DNA of 64,000 bases, from positions 1 through 64,000 of the forward strand of contig NZ_BCTC01000025.1 in NCBI RefSeq assembly GCF_001571085.1, read 5' to 3'. The position numbers and the translations under genes were made by a program. Source of the DNA: Azohydromonas lata NBRC 102462 (lineage in GTDB: Bacteria; Pseudomonadota; Gammaproteobacteria; Burkholderiales; Burkholderiaceae_C). The notes beneath the pieces are model-generated. The model was not told the origin of the DNA and searched no databases. It saw nothing but the letters and a program-made list of their open reading frames with translations. Positions 42,968 to 51,581 of the stretch are shown here, piece after piece (the first letter of the stretch is position 1; each line of letters begins with the position of its first letter).

Positions 42968-43444
42968 ATGGCACTGACCCGCCAAACCATGACCGACGAG
43001 CAGCGCAAGTCCGTTGCCGTCGAGTACCTCAAGGCCTTCGACAACGCGGGCGTCACCTCCGGCGGCGGCTCCATCCTGGAGCTGTTCGCCACCGACGCGC
43101 AGGTCTGCTTTCCCAAGTGGGGCCTGGCCAGCGGGCGCGACGAGATAGGGCGCCTGTTCGGCGACGTGGGCGCCACGCTCAAGTCCATCCACCACCACTT
43201 CGCGCACTTCAACTGGATCTTTTCCGGCGGCGACCTGCTGGTGTGCGAAGGCACCAGCCACGGCGAGCACCGCGACGGCCCCTGGCGCGCCGGCGTGCCC
43301 GCGTGGGGCGCGGGGCACTGGTGCGACGTGTTCGAGATTCGCGACTGGCAGATACAGCGCTGCTTCATCTACCTGGACCCCGACTACGCGGGCCGGGACA
43401 CCGGCCGCTACCCGTGGCTGGCCGACAAGCCCAACCAACGCTGA
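42968..43444 (+). CDS. SnoaL-like/NTF2-fold protein
   Basis: A 158-residue NTF2-fold protein: V-E-Y-L-K-A-F-D-N-A-G near residue 20, L-F-A-T-D-A-Q-V-C-F-P-K-W near 45, S-G-R-D-E-I-G-R-L-F near 60, H-H-H-F-A-H-F-N near 80, and a C-terminal Y-L-D-P-D-Y. It has no signal peptide, so it acts in the cytosol. It may be an isomerase, a dehydratase or an accessory factor. It lies 14 bp after the cytochrome gene and 10 bp before the aldehyde dehydrogenase in the same operon. Confidence 0.75.
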   Translation: MALTRQTMTDEQRKSVAVEYLKAFDNAGVTSGGGSILELFATDAQVCFPKWGLASGRDEIGRLFGDVGATLKSIHHHFAHFNWIFSGGDLLVCEGTSHGEHRDGPWRAGVPAWGAGHWCDVFEIRDWQIQRCFIYLDPDYAGRDTGRYPWLADKPNQR

Positions 43445-43454
43445 GCCCGACGCC

Positions 43455-44966
43455 ATGAAGCTGCCCAACGATCTCCCGGCCGCGGCCCACGGCCTGCGCA
43501 TACGCCACCAGCTCTTCATCGACGGCCGGTTCGTCGATGCCCTCGCGGGCCAGACGCTGCCCACGCACAACCCGCACGACCTCAGCGTCATCGCCGACGT
43601 CGCCATGGCCGGCCGCGAGGACGTGGACCTGGCCGTGGCCGCGGCGCAGCGCGCCTTTCCGGCCTGGAGCCGCATGGCCGCCGCCGACCGGGGCCGCATC
43701 CTGCTGCGCCTGGCCGACCTGATAGAAGCCAACGCCGAGGAGCTGGCGCGGCTGGAGTCCCTGGACACCGGCCACCCGCTGCGCGACTCGCGCAGCCTGG
43801 ACGTGCCGCGCACGGCCGCGTGCTTCCGCTACTTCGGCGGCATGGCCGACAAGTTCCAGGGCGAGACCATTCCCGTGGAAGAGGGCTTCCTCAACTACAC
43901 GCTGCGCGAGCCCATAGGTGTGGTGGGCCAGGTCGTCCCCTGGAACTTCCCGCTGATGTTCACGGCCTGGAAGATGGGCCCGGCGCTGGCCGCGGGCAAC
44001 TGCGTGGTGCTCAAGCCCGCGGAGCTCACGCCGCTGAGCACGCTCAAGGTGGCCGAGCTCATGGCCGAGGCCGGCATGCCCGCCGGCGTGGTCAACGTCG
44101 TGCCCGGGCTGGGCTCGGTGGCGGGCCAGTACATCGCCGAGCATCCGGCCATCGGCAAGGTGGCCTTCACCGGCAGCACGGCCACGGGGCGGCGCATCGT
44201 GCAGGCCTCCGCCTCCAACCTCAAGAAGGTGCAGCTGGAACTGGGCGGCAAGGGCCCCAACATCGTGTTCGACGACGCCAACCTCACGGCCGCCGTCAAC
44301 GGCAGCGCCTGGGCCATCTTCCACAACCAGGGCCAGGCCTGCATCGCGGGCACGCGGCTGGTGCTGCACGAGCGCATCGCCGACGAGTTCCTGGACAGGT
44401 TCCTGCCGCTGGCGCGCTCCATACGCGTGGGCAACCAGCTCGATCCGGACACCGAGATGGGCCCCCTGACCAGCGCGCAGCAGCGCGACCGCGTGCTCAG
44501 CTACGTCGAGATCGCCAAGGACCAGGGCGGCGAAGTGCTGGCCGGCGGCCGCCCGCCCGCGGACGCGGCGCTGGCGCAGGGCTGCTACGTGGAGCCCACC
44601 ATCGTGCGGGCGCGCAGCTATCGCGACCGCATCGCGCAGGAGGAAGTCTTCGGCCCGGTGGTGACGGTGCTGACCTTCAAGGACGACGCCCAAGCGCTGG
44701 CCATTGCCAACGGCACGGAGTACGGCCTGGGCAGCGGGCTGTGGACGTCCAACGTGCAGCGCGCCCACAAGCTGGCGCGCGACATCCATGCCGGCATGGT
44801 GTGGATCAACAGCTACAAGCGCGTGAACCCCGGCTCGCCCTTTGGCGGCAACGGCGCCAGCGGCTATGGCCGCGAGATGGGCTTTGACGCGATGCGCGAA
44901 TACACCACCGTCAAGAGCGTCTGGGTCAACGTCGATGCCCAGATCCCGCCCTGGTACCGGCGCTGA
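43455..44966 (+). CDS. hapE: Aldehyde dehydrogenase, probably 4-hydroxymuconic semialdehyde dehydrogenase
   Basis: A 503-residue NAD(P)-dependent aldehyde dehydrogenase. The oxyanion Asn is in P-W-N-F-P-L near residue 161, the general base Glu in L-E-L-G-G-K-G-P near 261, and the nucleophile Cys in G-Q-A-C-I-A-G near 296; G-P-x-x-T near 396 is also present. Length is normal. Between a hydroquinone dioxygenase and a maleylacetate reductase, the expected reaction is oxidation of 4-hydroxymuconic semialdehyde to maleylacetate. Enzyme class is secure; the substrate is inferred. The symbol follows usage in hydroquinone pathways, where naming varies. Confidence 0.82.
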   Translation: MKLPNDLPAAAHGLRIRHQLFIDGRFVDALAGQTLPTHNPHDLSVIADVAMAGREDVDLAVAAAQRAFPAWSRMAAADRGRILLRLADLIEANAEELARLESLDTGHPLRDSRSLDVPRTAACFRYFGGMADKFQGETIPVEEGFLNYTLREPIGVVGQVVPWNFPLMFTAWKMGPALAAGNCVVLKPAELTPLSTLKVAELMAEAGMPAGVVNVVPGLGSVAGQYIAEHPAIGKVAFTGSTATGRRIVQASASNLKKVQLELGGKGPNIVFDDANLTAAVNGSAWAIFHNQGQACIAGTRLVLHERIADEFLDRFLPLARSIRVGNQLDPDTEMGPLTSAQQRDRVLSYVEIAKDQGGEVLAGGRPPADAALAQGCYVEPTIVRARSYRDRIAQEEVFGPVVTVLTFKDDAQALAIANGTEYGLGSGLWTSNVQRAHKLARDIHAGMVWINSYKRVNPGSPFGGNGASGYGREMGFDAMREYTTVKSVWVNVDAQIPPWYRR

Positions 44967-45002
44967 TGCCGGACCCGACAACCACCACGGAGCCCCACCC
45001 TC

Positions 45003-45968
45003 ATGAAGCCCTTGTTCTCCTTCCTCGTGGCCGGCGCGATGTCGCTGGCCGCCTTCTCGCTGCACGCGCAGGCCTGGCCGGCCAAGCCGGTGCGCATCGT
45101 CGTGCCCTTCCCGCCGGGAGGCATCGTGGACATGGTGGCGCGGCAACTGCAGCCCGGGCTGCAGCAGGCGCTTGGGCAGACCGTGATCATCGACAACAAG
45201 GCCGGCGCGGGCGGCTCGGTCGGCTCGGCCGAGGTGTCGCGCGCCCCGGCCGACGGGCACACGCTGCTGATGGTGTTCGATTCCTACGTCACCTACCCGC
45301 TGGTGTATCCGCAGGTGGGCGAGGGCATCCTGAAGAAGCTCGCGCCGGTGACGCAGATCGCCAGCAACCCGCTGGTGCTGGTGGTCAGCCCGCGCGTGAC
45401 GGCGCCTGACCTCAAAGCGCTGGTGGCGCAGTTGCGCAGCCAGCCCGACAAGTTCAACTACGCCACCACCGGCGCGGGCAGCAGCAACCACCTGACGGCC
45501 GAGTACTTCAAGAGCGTGTCGGCCACGCAGATCAACCACGTGCCCTACCGCGGCGGCGGCCCGGCGCAGCAGGACCTGTTGGGCGGTCAGGTGGACATGA
45601 TGTTCCTGTCGGCCGTGCTGGCGCAGCCGCACGTGAAGGCCGGCAAGCTGCGCGCGCTGGCGCAGACCGGGGCGCAGCGCTCGCCCGCGTATGCGGGCGT
45701 GCCCACCGTGGCGGAGTCCGGTTACCCGGGCTTCGAGGTCGAATCATGGGTGGGCCTGCTGGCGCCCGCGGGCACGCCCGCGCCGGTGATCGAGCGGCTG
45801 CAGGCGGAGGTGTCCAAGATCCTGGCCGCGCCCGCCTTCCGTGCTCGTCTGGAAGAGCAGGGCCTCAAGGGCATAGGCAGCACGCCTGAGCAGTTCGGCC
45901 AGACGCTGGCCACCGAGCGCCAGCGCTGGGCCCGCCTGGTGGCCGAGCGCAAGCTGCCGCTGGAATGA
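45003..45968 (+). CDS. Bug/TctC-type periplasmic binding protein
   Basis: A 321-residue tripartite-tricarboxylate-family receptor. Signal peptide residues 1-22 (to L-H-A-Q-A), then W-P-A-K-P-V-R-I-V-V-P-F-P-P-G-G, D-N-K-A-G-A-G-G and N-H-V-P-Y-R-G-G. Both lobes are complete. Bug proteins bind carboxylates or aromatic acids, often without a linked TctAB pump in Burkholderiales, as here. Within the hydroquinone operon it may recognise the pathway's substrate. GGAG-like sequence before the ATG is weak. Confidence 0.85.
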   Translation: MKPLFSFLVAGAMSLAAFSLHAQAWPAKPVRIVVPFPPGGIVDMVARQLQPGLQQALGQTVIIDNKAGAGGSVGSAEVSRAPADGHTLLMVFDSYVTYPLVYPQVGEGILKKLAPVTQIASNPLVLVVSPRVTAPDLKALVAQLRSQPDKFNYATTGAGSSNHLTAEYFKSVSATQINHVPYRGGGPAQQDLLGGQVDMMFLSAVLAQPHVKAGKLRALAQTGAQRSPAYAGVPTVAESGYPGFEVESWVGLLAPAGTPAPVIERLQAEVSKILAAPAFRARLEEQGLKGIGSTPEQFGQTLATERQRWARLVAERKLPLE

Positions 45969-45978
45969 GGAGGCTGCC

Positions 45979-47040
45979 ATGACGCCCTTCACTTTCCAGG
46001 CCCGCCTGCCCCGCGTCGTCTTCGGCCCCGGCACGCTGGAGCAACTGCCCGCCGAGGTCGAGCGCCTGGGTGCGGCCAAGGCGCTGGTGCTGTCCACGCC
46101 GGACCAGCAGGCGCAGGCCCAGCGCGTGGCCGACATGCTGGGCGCGCGCAGTGCCGGCGTGTTCGCCCGCGCGGTGATGCACGTGCCCGTGGAGACGGCC
46201 CGCGAGGCCCGCGAGCAGGCCCGGCGGCTGGGCGCGGACTGCGCCGTGGCCATAGGCGGGGGCTCGACCACCGGGCTGGGCAAGGCCATCGCGCTGGACA
46301 GCGGCCTGCCCATCATCGCGGTGCCCACCACCTACGCCGGCAGCGAGATGACGCCCATCTACGGCCTCACCGAGGGCGGCCTCAAGAAGACCGGGCGCGA
46401 CGCCCGCGTGCTGCCGCGCACCGTGATCTACGACCCCCGCCTCACGCTCACGCTGCCCGTGGGCCTGAGCGTGACCAGCGGGCTCAACGCCATCGCGCAT
46501 GCGGCCGAAGGCCTGTACGCGCACGACGGCAACCCCATCCTGAGCCTCATGGCCGAGGACGGCATACGCGCGCTGGCGCAGGCCCTGCCCGCGCTGCACC
46601 GCGACCCGTCCGACCTGGCCGCGCGCAGCGATGCCCTCTACGGCGCCTGGCTGTGCGGCGTGGTGCTGGGCAACGGCGCCATGGGCCTGCACCACAAGCT
46701 CTGCCACACCCTGGGCGGCAGCTTCAACTTGCCGCATGCCGAGGTGCACACCGTCGTGCTGCCGCATGCCCTGGCCTACAACGCGCCCAACGCGCCCCAG
46801 GCCATGGCGGCCCTCTCCCGCGCGTTGGATGCCCCGGACGCGCCGCTGGCGCTGCAGCAGCTCGCGGCCCGCCTTGGGGCGCCCACGGCGCTCAAGGACA
46901 TCGGCATGCCCGCCGACGGGCTGGACCGCGTGGCCGACCTGGCCGTGTCGGCGCCGTACCCCAACCCCCGTCCGCTGGAGCGCGCCGCCTTGCGCGCGCT
47001 GCTGCAGCGCGCGTGGGACGGCAGCGCCCCAGCGCCCTAG
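45979..47040 (+). CDS. Maleylacetate reductase
   Basis: A 353-residue iron-type alcohol dehydrogenase-like protein. A-I-G-G-G-S-T-T-G-L-G-K-A-I-A near residue 93, V-P-T-T-Y-A-G-S-E-M-T-P-I near 114, and the metal-site histidines in L-N-A-I-A-H-A-A-E, G-L-H-H-K-L-C-H-T-L-G-G and L-P-H-A-E-V-H match maleylacetate reductases closely. The enzyme reduces maleylacetate to 3-oxoadipate with NADH, linking both hydroquinone and hydroxyquinol cleavage to the pcaIJF genes at 4.6-7.3 kb. AGGAGG precedes the ATG. Confidence 0.9.
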   Translation: MTPFTFQARLPRVVFGPGTLEQLPAEVERLGAAKALVLSTPDQQAQAQRVADMLGARSAGVFARAVMHVPVETAREAREQARRLGADCAVAIGGGSTTGLGKAIALDSGLPIIAVPTTYAGSEMTPIYGLTEGGLKKTGRDARVLPRTVIYDPRLTLTLPVGLSVTSGLNAIAHAAEGLYAHDGNPILSLMAEDGIRALAQALPALHRDPSDLAARSDALYGAWLCGVVLGNGAMGLHHKLCHTLGGSFNLPHAEVHTVVLPHALAYNAPNAPQAMAALSRALDAPDAPLALQQLAARLGAPTALKDIGMPADGLDRVADLAVSAPYPNPRPLERAALRALLQRAWDGSAPAP

Positions 47041-47076
47041 CTCTTGCCGGCGCACGCCAAGACCCGAGGAGCCGCC

Positions 47077-47916
47077 ATGCGCAACATCGACGAGTTCAAC
47101 ATCACGCGGGCCGTGCTGGAGAGCCTGGAAGGCTGCGACGACCCGCGGCTCCAGGAGATCATGGGCGCGCTGGTGCGCCACCTGCACGACTTCGCGCGCG
47201 AGGTCAGGCTCACCGAGGCCGAGCTCATGCGGGGCATCGCCTTCCTCACCGCAGCCGGTCAAAAGTGCGACGACAAGCGCCAGGAGCTCATCCTGCTGTC
47301 GGACACGCTGGGCCTGTCCATGCTCGCGGTGGCCCTGAACAACGCGCGTCCGGCAGGCGCGACGGAGGCCACCGTGTTCGGCCCTTTCCATGTCCACGAC
47401 GCGCCGCGCATGGAGCAGGGCGACGACATTGCCGCCGGTGCACCGGGGGAGCCGCTGGACGTGGAGCTGTGCGTGTGCGCGCTCGACGGCACGCCCATTC
47501 CCCATGCCGAGGTGGACGTGTGGCAGGCCGACGAGCAGGGCCTGTACGACGTGCAGATTCCCACCCTCGGTTCACGGCGCCGCGCGCGTGCGGTGATGAA
47601 GGCCGACGTGGAAGGGCGCCTGCGCTTTCGCAGCATCGTGCCGACGGCCTACCCGATTCCCACCGATGGGCCGGTGGGCGAGATGCTCGTGGCCACGGGC
47701 CGCCACCCCTGGCGTCCCGCGCACGTGCATTTCATGGTCAAGGCCGCGGGCTACCAGACCTTGATCACGCACGTGTTCCGGGCGGGCGACCCGTACCTCG
47801 ACTCGGACGTCGTCTTCGGCGTGCGCAACTCGCTGGTGGCGAGCTTCGACGGCCGGGACGCCCAGGGCCGGCGGCGCCTGGACCTGCGCCTCGTGCTGGC
47901 ACCGCTGGAGCCGTGA
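47077..47916 (+). CDS. Hydroxyquinol 1,2-dioxygenase-like intradiol dioxygenase
   Basis: A 279-residue intradiol dioxygenase. Fe(III) ligands are visible: Tyr in Q-G-L-Y-D-V-Q near residue 157, Tyr in V-P-T-A-Y-P-I-P-T-D-G-P-V-G near 192, and two His in R-P-A-H-V-H-F near 217-219. The P-I-P-T-D-G-P-V-G-E string is characteristic of the hydroxyquinol subgroup and differs from CatA. It would cleave 1,2,4-trihydroxybenzene to maleylacetate, substrate of the reductase encoded 36 bp upstream. GAGGAG precedes the ATG. Confidence 0.88.
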   Translation: MRNIDEFNITRAVLESLEGCDDPRLQEIMGALVRHLHDFAREVRLTEAELMRGIAFLTAAGQKCDDKRQELILLSDTLGLSMLAVALNNARPAGATEATVFGPFHVHDAPRMEQGDDIAAGAPGEPLDVELCVCALDGTPIPHAEVDVWQADEQGLYDVQIPTLGSRRRARAVMKADVEGRLRFRSIVPTAYPIPTDGPVGEMLVATGRHPWRPAHVHFMVKAAGYQTLITHVFRAGDPYLDSDVVFGVRNSLVASFDGRDAQGRRRLDLRLVLAPLEP

Positions 47917-47918
47917 GC

Positions 47919-48236
47919 ATGGCCCAAGCGCCGCACCCCTACTTCGCCGTGTGGGCCACCGACCGGGCCGATGCGCTGGAGCGGCGCACGCGCGTGCGCG
48001 AAGAGCACCGCCGGCGGCTGCGCGACGCGCATGAATGCGGCGTTCTCGTGCTGCACGGCGGGCCCACCCTGGAGGCGCAGGACCAGCACATGAACGGGAC
48101 GCTGTTGATCGTGCAGGCCGCAACGCTGCAGGCGGTGCAGCAGTTCATCGAGGGCGACCCCTACGTGCGCGAAGGGGTGTACGACAGCGTCGTCATTCGC
48201 CCCTGGGCCTGGGGCCTTGGGCGCCCGCCGGCGTGA
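47919..48236 (+). CDS. YCII-related protein
   Basis: A 105-residue YciI-like ferredoxin-fold protein. Y-F-A-V-W-A-T-D near the start, R-E-E-H-R-R-R-L near residue 29, V-L-H-G-G-P near 43 and the C-terminal F-I-E-G-D-P-Y-V-R-E-G-V-Y are family signatures, including the His-Asp pair proposed as catalytic. Such proteins recur in chlorocatechol and hydroxyquinol clusters, possibly as dehalogenase-like or isomerising accessory enzymes. It follows the dioxygenase stop by two bases and ends the operon. Confidence 0.8.
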   Translation: MAQAPHPYFAVWATDRADALERRTRVREEHRRRLRDAHECGVLVLHGGPTLEAQDQHMNGTLLIVQAATLQAVQQFIEGDPYVREGVYDSVVIRPWAWGLGRPPA

Positions 48237-48335
48237 CGGGGCCGGCCCTTGAGGCCCGCGCACCGGCGCGAAGCCCATCCTTGCGTGCCACGCCCCAGGC
48301 GTGGGCCCGGGCGTCTCAGGCTGGCGCAGGCCGCT

Positions 48336-48809
48336 TCACGCCGTTGCGGCCTGGGGCCGCCGCAACACCAGCAGCCGCGCGGTCATGCTTTGCACGCACT
48401 CGCCGTGCTGGTTCAGCGTTTCCGAGCGGCAGGTCACGATGCCGCGATCGGCCTTGGAGCGCGACGGGGCGACGTCAAGCACCGTCGTGCTCACGCGCAG
48501 CAAGTCGCCGGGGCGCGTGGGCCGCGGCCATTGCAGCTCGGTGCCCGCGCCTATGACGCCGCAGCCGAAGGGCAGGCTTTCCACCAGCAGCCGCATCGTG
48601 AGGGCGGCCGTGTGCCACCCGCTGGCGGCCAGGCCGCCGAACACGCTGGTGCGGGCCGCCTCTTCGTCCAGATGAAAAGGCTGCGGATCAAAGCGCGCCG
48701 CGAAGCTCCGCACCTCGTCCGCCTCGACCAGCAGCGTGCCGCTTTCGAAACGGTCGCCCACGGCCAGGTTGTCCAGGTACAGCGGTTGTCCAGCGGTGTG
48801 AGCGGCCAT
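48336..48809 (-). CDS. MaoC-like hotdog dehydratase
   Basis: A 157-residue single-hotdog MaoC-family protein. The hydratase motif is visible: F-A-A-R-F-D-P-Q-P-F-H-L-D near residues 36-48, with Asp41 and His46, then G-G-L-A-A-S-G-W-H-T-A near 60. It probably hydrates an enoyl-CoA or acts as a related acyl dehydratase. It is 14 bp after the TetR gene on the same strand and may be cotranscribed with it. It is convergent with the hydroxyquinol operon and has no obvious role there. Confidence 0.82.
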   Translation of the reverse strand: MAAHTAGQPLYLDNLAVGDRFESGTLLVEADEVRSFAARFDPQPFHLDEEAARTSVFGGLAASGWHTAALTMRLLVESLPFGCGVIGAGTELQWPRPTRPGDLLRVSTTVLDVAPSRSKADRGIVTCRSETLNQHGECVQSMTARLLVLRRPQAATA

Positions 48810-48823
48810 GGCGGTGCAGGTTT

Positions 48824-49423
48824 TCAGGTTGAGGAACCGGCTGCGAGCGCCGCATCCAGCATCACTTGCGCCGCGCCGCGTGCCGTTTCGGCCGCCTCGG
48901 CGCCGGTACCGACTTGCGAGGCGGCCAGGGCGCCGTCGTAGAGCAGCGCGAGCTGCCGCGCCAGCCCGGCGGCATCGGCCACGCCGGCTTCCCGCGCCAG
49001 CGACGTGAACAGCTCGCGCAGCCAGCCGCGGGCCTCGTCGCACACCGCCTTCACACCCGCGCTGGGCTGCGTCTCGGCCGTGACGCGGGTGAACGCGCAG
49101 CCGCGGAAGCCCGGCGCCGCCGTGGCTTCGCACAGCGCGTCGAACACGCCCAGCAGCTTCTGGCGCGGGGTGTCGCAACGCTCCAGGCGCTGCGTGATGC
49201 GTGCCTTGCGCACCTCGTGCCGCGCCTGGAGGTAGGCGCGTATGAGCTCGTCCTTGCTGCCGAAACAGTCGTACAGCGACGCCTTGGCCACGCCGGCGCG
49301 CTCGATCACCCGGTCGATGCCCACGGTATGGATGCCGCCTTCGTAAAACAGCTCGTCCGCCGCGGCCAGCAGCCGCTCGCGTGCGGAACGGGGGGCGGGA
49401 TCGGCATTGCGTTTGGTGGCCAT
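48824..49423 (-). CDS. TetR-family repressor
   Basis: A 199-residue TetR regulator: N-terminal helix-turn-helix L-F-Y-E-G-G-I-H-T-V-G-I-D-R-V-I-E-R-A-G-V-A-K-A-S-L-Y split near residues 26-52, then a helical ligand domain. It is divergent from an MFS efflux-type transporter, with two dyads between them at 49435-49449 and 49464-49483. It therefore probably represses the transporter and itself until a drug or aromatic ligand binds. Confidence 0.88.
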   Translation of the reverse strand: MATKRNADPAPRSARERLLAAADELFYEGGIHTVGIDRVIERAGVAKASLYDCFGSKDELIRAYLQARHEVRKARITQRLERCDTPRQKLLGVFDALCEATAAPGFRGCAFTRVTAETQPSAGVKAVCDEARGWLRELFTSLAREAGVADAAGLARQLALLYDGALAASQVGTGAEAAETARGAAQVMLDAALAAGSST

Positions 49424-49434
49424 GACTTGAATCT

Positions 49435-49483
49435 ACCAGACAGGTCTGTACACTTCAAGCAATCAGACAGATCGGTCTGTCTG
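49435..49483. promoter_or_regulatory. Twin TetR operators
   Basis: Two related dyads built on CAGAC and GTCTG: a short one around 49435-49449 (CAGACAGGTCTG core) and a near-perfect 20-bp one at 49464-49483 (CAGACAGATCGGTCTGTCTG). They occupy the 87-bp gap between the divergent tetR and MFS starts. Confidence 0.75.
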
Positions 49484-49510
49484 CAAAGCTTCACTTTGAC
49501 AGGAGTTGCC

Positions 49511-50740
49511 GTGACCTGTGCCAACCCCACGTCCCCGCCCGCGCTGCCCATGTCGCGCACGAGGCGCTTGCCCCCTCAGGGCGCCTTCGTGCTCAAGGCC
49601 TCCATGGCGCTGAGCTTCCTGGCGGGCTCCAGCGCGCCCACGCCGCTGTACGCGGTCTATCAGGCGCAGTGGGGCTTCTCATCGACCATGCTGACCCTGG
49701 TGTTCGGGGTGTATGCCATCGCGGTGCTGCTGGCGCTGCTGGTGGCGGGGCGCTTGTCGGACCATGTGGGCCGGCGTCCCGTGCTGATGGCGGCTGCCGC
49801 GGCGCAGGCCCTGACCATGGTGGTGTTCGCGCTGGCCGGCGACGTGGGCGACTTGCTGCTGGCGCGGGTGCTGCAGGGGCTGTCCACCGGTGCCGCGGTC
49901 GCCGCGGTGGGCGCCGGGCTGCTGGACCTGGACCGTGCCCGCGGTGCGGTGGCCAACGCCGTGGCGCCCATGCTGGGCACGGCGGTGGGCGGCATCCTGG
50001 CCGGCTCGCTGGTGCAGTACCTGCCGCAGCCGACGCACCTGGTCTATGCCGTCATGGGCGCGGTGTTCGTCCTGCAGGGCGTGGCGCTGGCCTTCGTGGG
50101 CGAGACGGCCGAGCGGCGGCCTGGGGCGCTGGCTTCGCTGCGCCCGCAACTGAGCGTGCCGGCGCACGTGGTCAAGCCGCTGCTGCTGGTCACGCCGGCC
50201 ATCGTGGCGGCTTGGGCGGTGGCGGGCTTCTACGGCTCGCTTGGGCCGACGCTGCTGCGCAGCCTGGCCGGGTCGGCCTCTTTCCTGTTGGGCGGGCTGG
50301 CGCTGTTCGTTCTGGCCGGCAGCGGTGCGCTGGCGGTGCTGGCGCTGCGGCAACGCTCCGCGCAGCGGCTGTTGCGCATAGGCACCAGCTTGCTGCCCGC
50401 CGGCTTGGCCGTGGTCATGGTGGCGCTGGCAACGCACTCGGTGGGGGTGTTCCTGGCCGGCACGGCGATGGCGGGCGTGGGCTTCGGCACGGCGTTCCAG
50501 GGCGCGCTGCGCACGCTGGTCGGCCCGCTGGCCGCGCACCAGCGCGCCGGCGTGCTGTCGGCGCTGTTCATCCTGTCCTACCTGGCCATGGGCGTGCCGG
50601 CCATGGTGGCCGGCTGGCGCCTGGCCCAGGGCGGGGACATCCTGCTCATCGCGCAGGCCTTCGACGGCGTGGTGCTGCTGCTGGCCGTGCTGGCGCTGCT
50701 GGGCACGTTCGTCCGGCAGGAGGCTGCGGCGCCGTCGTGA
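49511..50740 (+). CDS. MFS efflux-type transporter
   Basis: A 409-residue major facilitator with about 12 hydrophobic segments. The motif-A loop G-R-L-S-D-H-V-G-R-R-P is near residue 80, and S-S-A-P-T-P-L-Y-A-V-Y occurs in the first helix, a pattern of the YcaD/arabinose-efflux-like branch. GTG at 49511 with AGGAG five bases ahead is preferred over ATG at 49550. Regulation by the divergent TetR protein points to export of a toxic compound. Confidence 0.83.
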   Translation: MTCANPTSPPALPMSRTRRLPPQGAFVLKASMALSFLAGSSAPTPLYAVYQAQWGFSSTMLTLVFGVYAIAVLLALLVAGRLSDHVGRRPVLMAAAAAQALTMVVFALAGDVGDLLLARVLQGLSTGAAVAAVGAGLLDLDRARGAVANAVAPMLGTAVGGILAGSLVQYLPQPTHLVYAVMGAVFVLQGVALAFVGETAERRPGALASLRPQLSVPAHVVKPLLLVTPAIVAAWAVAGFYGSLGPTLLRSLAGSASFLLGGLALFVLAGSGALAVLALRQRSAQRLLRIGTSLLPAGLAVVMVALATHSVGVFLAGTAMAGVGFGTAFQGALRTLVGPLAAHQRAGVLSALFILSYLAMGVPAMVAGWRLAQGGDILLIAQAFDGVVLLLAVLALLGTFVRQEAAAPS

Positions 50741-50887
50741 CGGCAGCCCGCACGGCTTGGAAGGCATCCGTCTCTTTGAACCATTCTTTGAACCATTGCG
50801 GCACAGGCGGCTACTCAGCCTTGCCGGTCGATGCGGCGGGACCTGCCGCCGCCTGACTGGGAGACCGCAACCTGCAAGGAGATGGCC

Positions 50888-51124
50888 ATGGATGGGAAGT
50901 CGAAGCTGCGCGCCTTGGGGCTGGCGCTGGCGATGGTGGCAAGCGCAGCCGGCACGGGCTGGGCGCTCCAGCTGCCCTTGACGGCCGTGGTGGCCGACGT
51001 CGGTGCCGTCGACATGCCGACACCGGCCGGCACGCCCGTGCCCAGCGTGCAAGGGGTCGGCACGGAAGCCTCCGCCGGCCTGGAGGCCATGTCGGCCACG
51101 GGCGCCGCTGCCGTGCAGCAGTGA
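50888..51124 (+). CDS. Small exported or membrane-anchored protein, unknown
   Basis: A 78-residue protein not recognised. A positively charged start (M-D-G-K-S-K-L-R) precedes a hydrophobic stretch to about residue 30, which looks like a signal peptide or one membrane helix. The rest is Ala, Gly, Val and Pro-rich without cysteine. AAGGAG at 50876-50881 is six bases from the ATG. The upstream frame is open to 50831, but that region lacks a ribosome binding site. A possible terminator follows at 51201-51251. Confidence 0.45.
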   Translation: MDGKSKLRALGLALAMVASAAGTGWALQLPLTAVVADVGAVDMPTPAGTPVPSVQGVGTEASAGLEAMSATGAAAVQQ

Positions 51125-51581
51125 CTGCGGCGCCCGCAAGACTTGCCACGGCTTGCGGCTCCCGACAGGGGCAGGCGCCATGGACCGGGGGTGTGCCTGG
51201 GTTTAGCCAACCGTCACGCAGGAGGCCGCCTGGCTAAGCCTCGTCTAATTTTTCGCCGCCACGATGCCTCTCAGGTGCTTGCAGACGCAACTGCAATGCA
51301 GCCTGGGTTTACCGGGTGATTCGCAGGGTGGGTTGACTGTTTGTCTTCTCCAGGTTCCTTATTCCCACCCCGCGCAGCTTCGGCTGCCGCCCGCTTTGTT
51401 CTCCTGTCCGCATCGAGCCCAACGGCGCGGCGGCACCGCGATCCTTCCGGTCGTGGCGCTGCCGCGCGTGACCGGGGCCGCTCTGTGCTGGACGCGCAGG
51501 CGTGGCACAAGGCCTGCAACTTCTGCCCATAACGCAAACGTCGCAGTGAACAACCACACCTCGCCCAACCCTGTCCGTGGC
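51125..51581. other. Intergenic region
   Basis: 457 bp without a recognisable gene. It holds a possible terminator near 51201. Open frames on both strands here lack ribosome binding sites and family resemblance. Confidence 0.35.
51201..51251 (+). terminator. Possible terminator
   Basis: GTTTAGCCA pairs with TGGCTAAGC (eight of nine positions) across a 21-base loop that can fold further, and TAATTTTT follows. It would end the small gene at 50888. The long loop makes this uncertain. Confidence 0.35.

Noticed and set aside
43365-45632. A 755-codon minus-strand open frame opposite the aldehyde dehydrogenase and Bug genes
   Set aside because: It overlaps two genes with complete catalytic or family motifs and shows no domain of its own.
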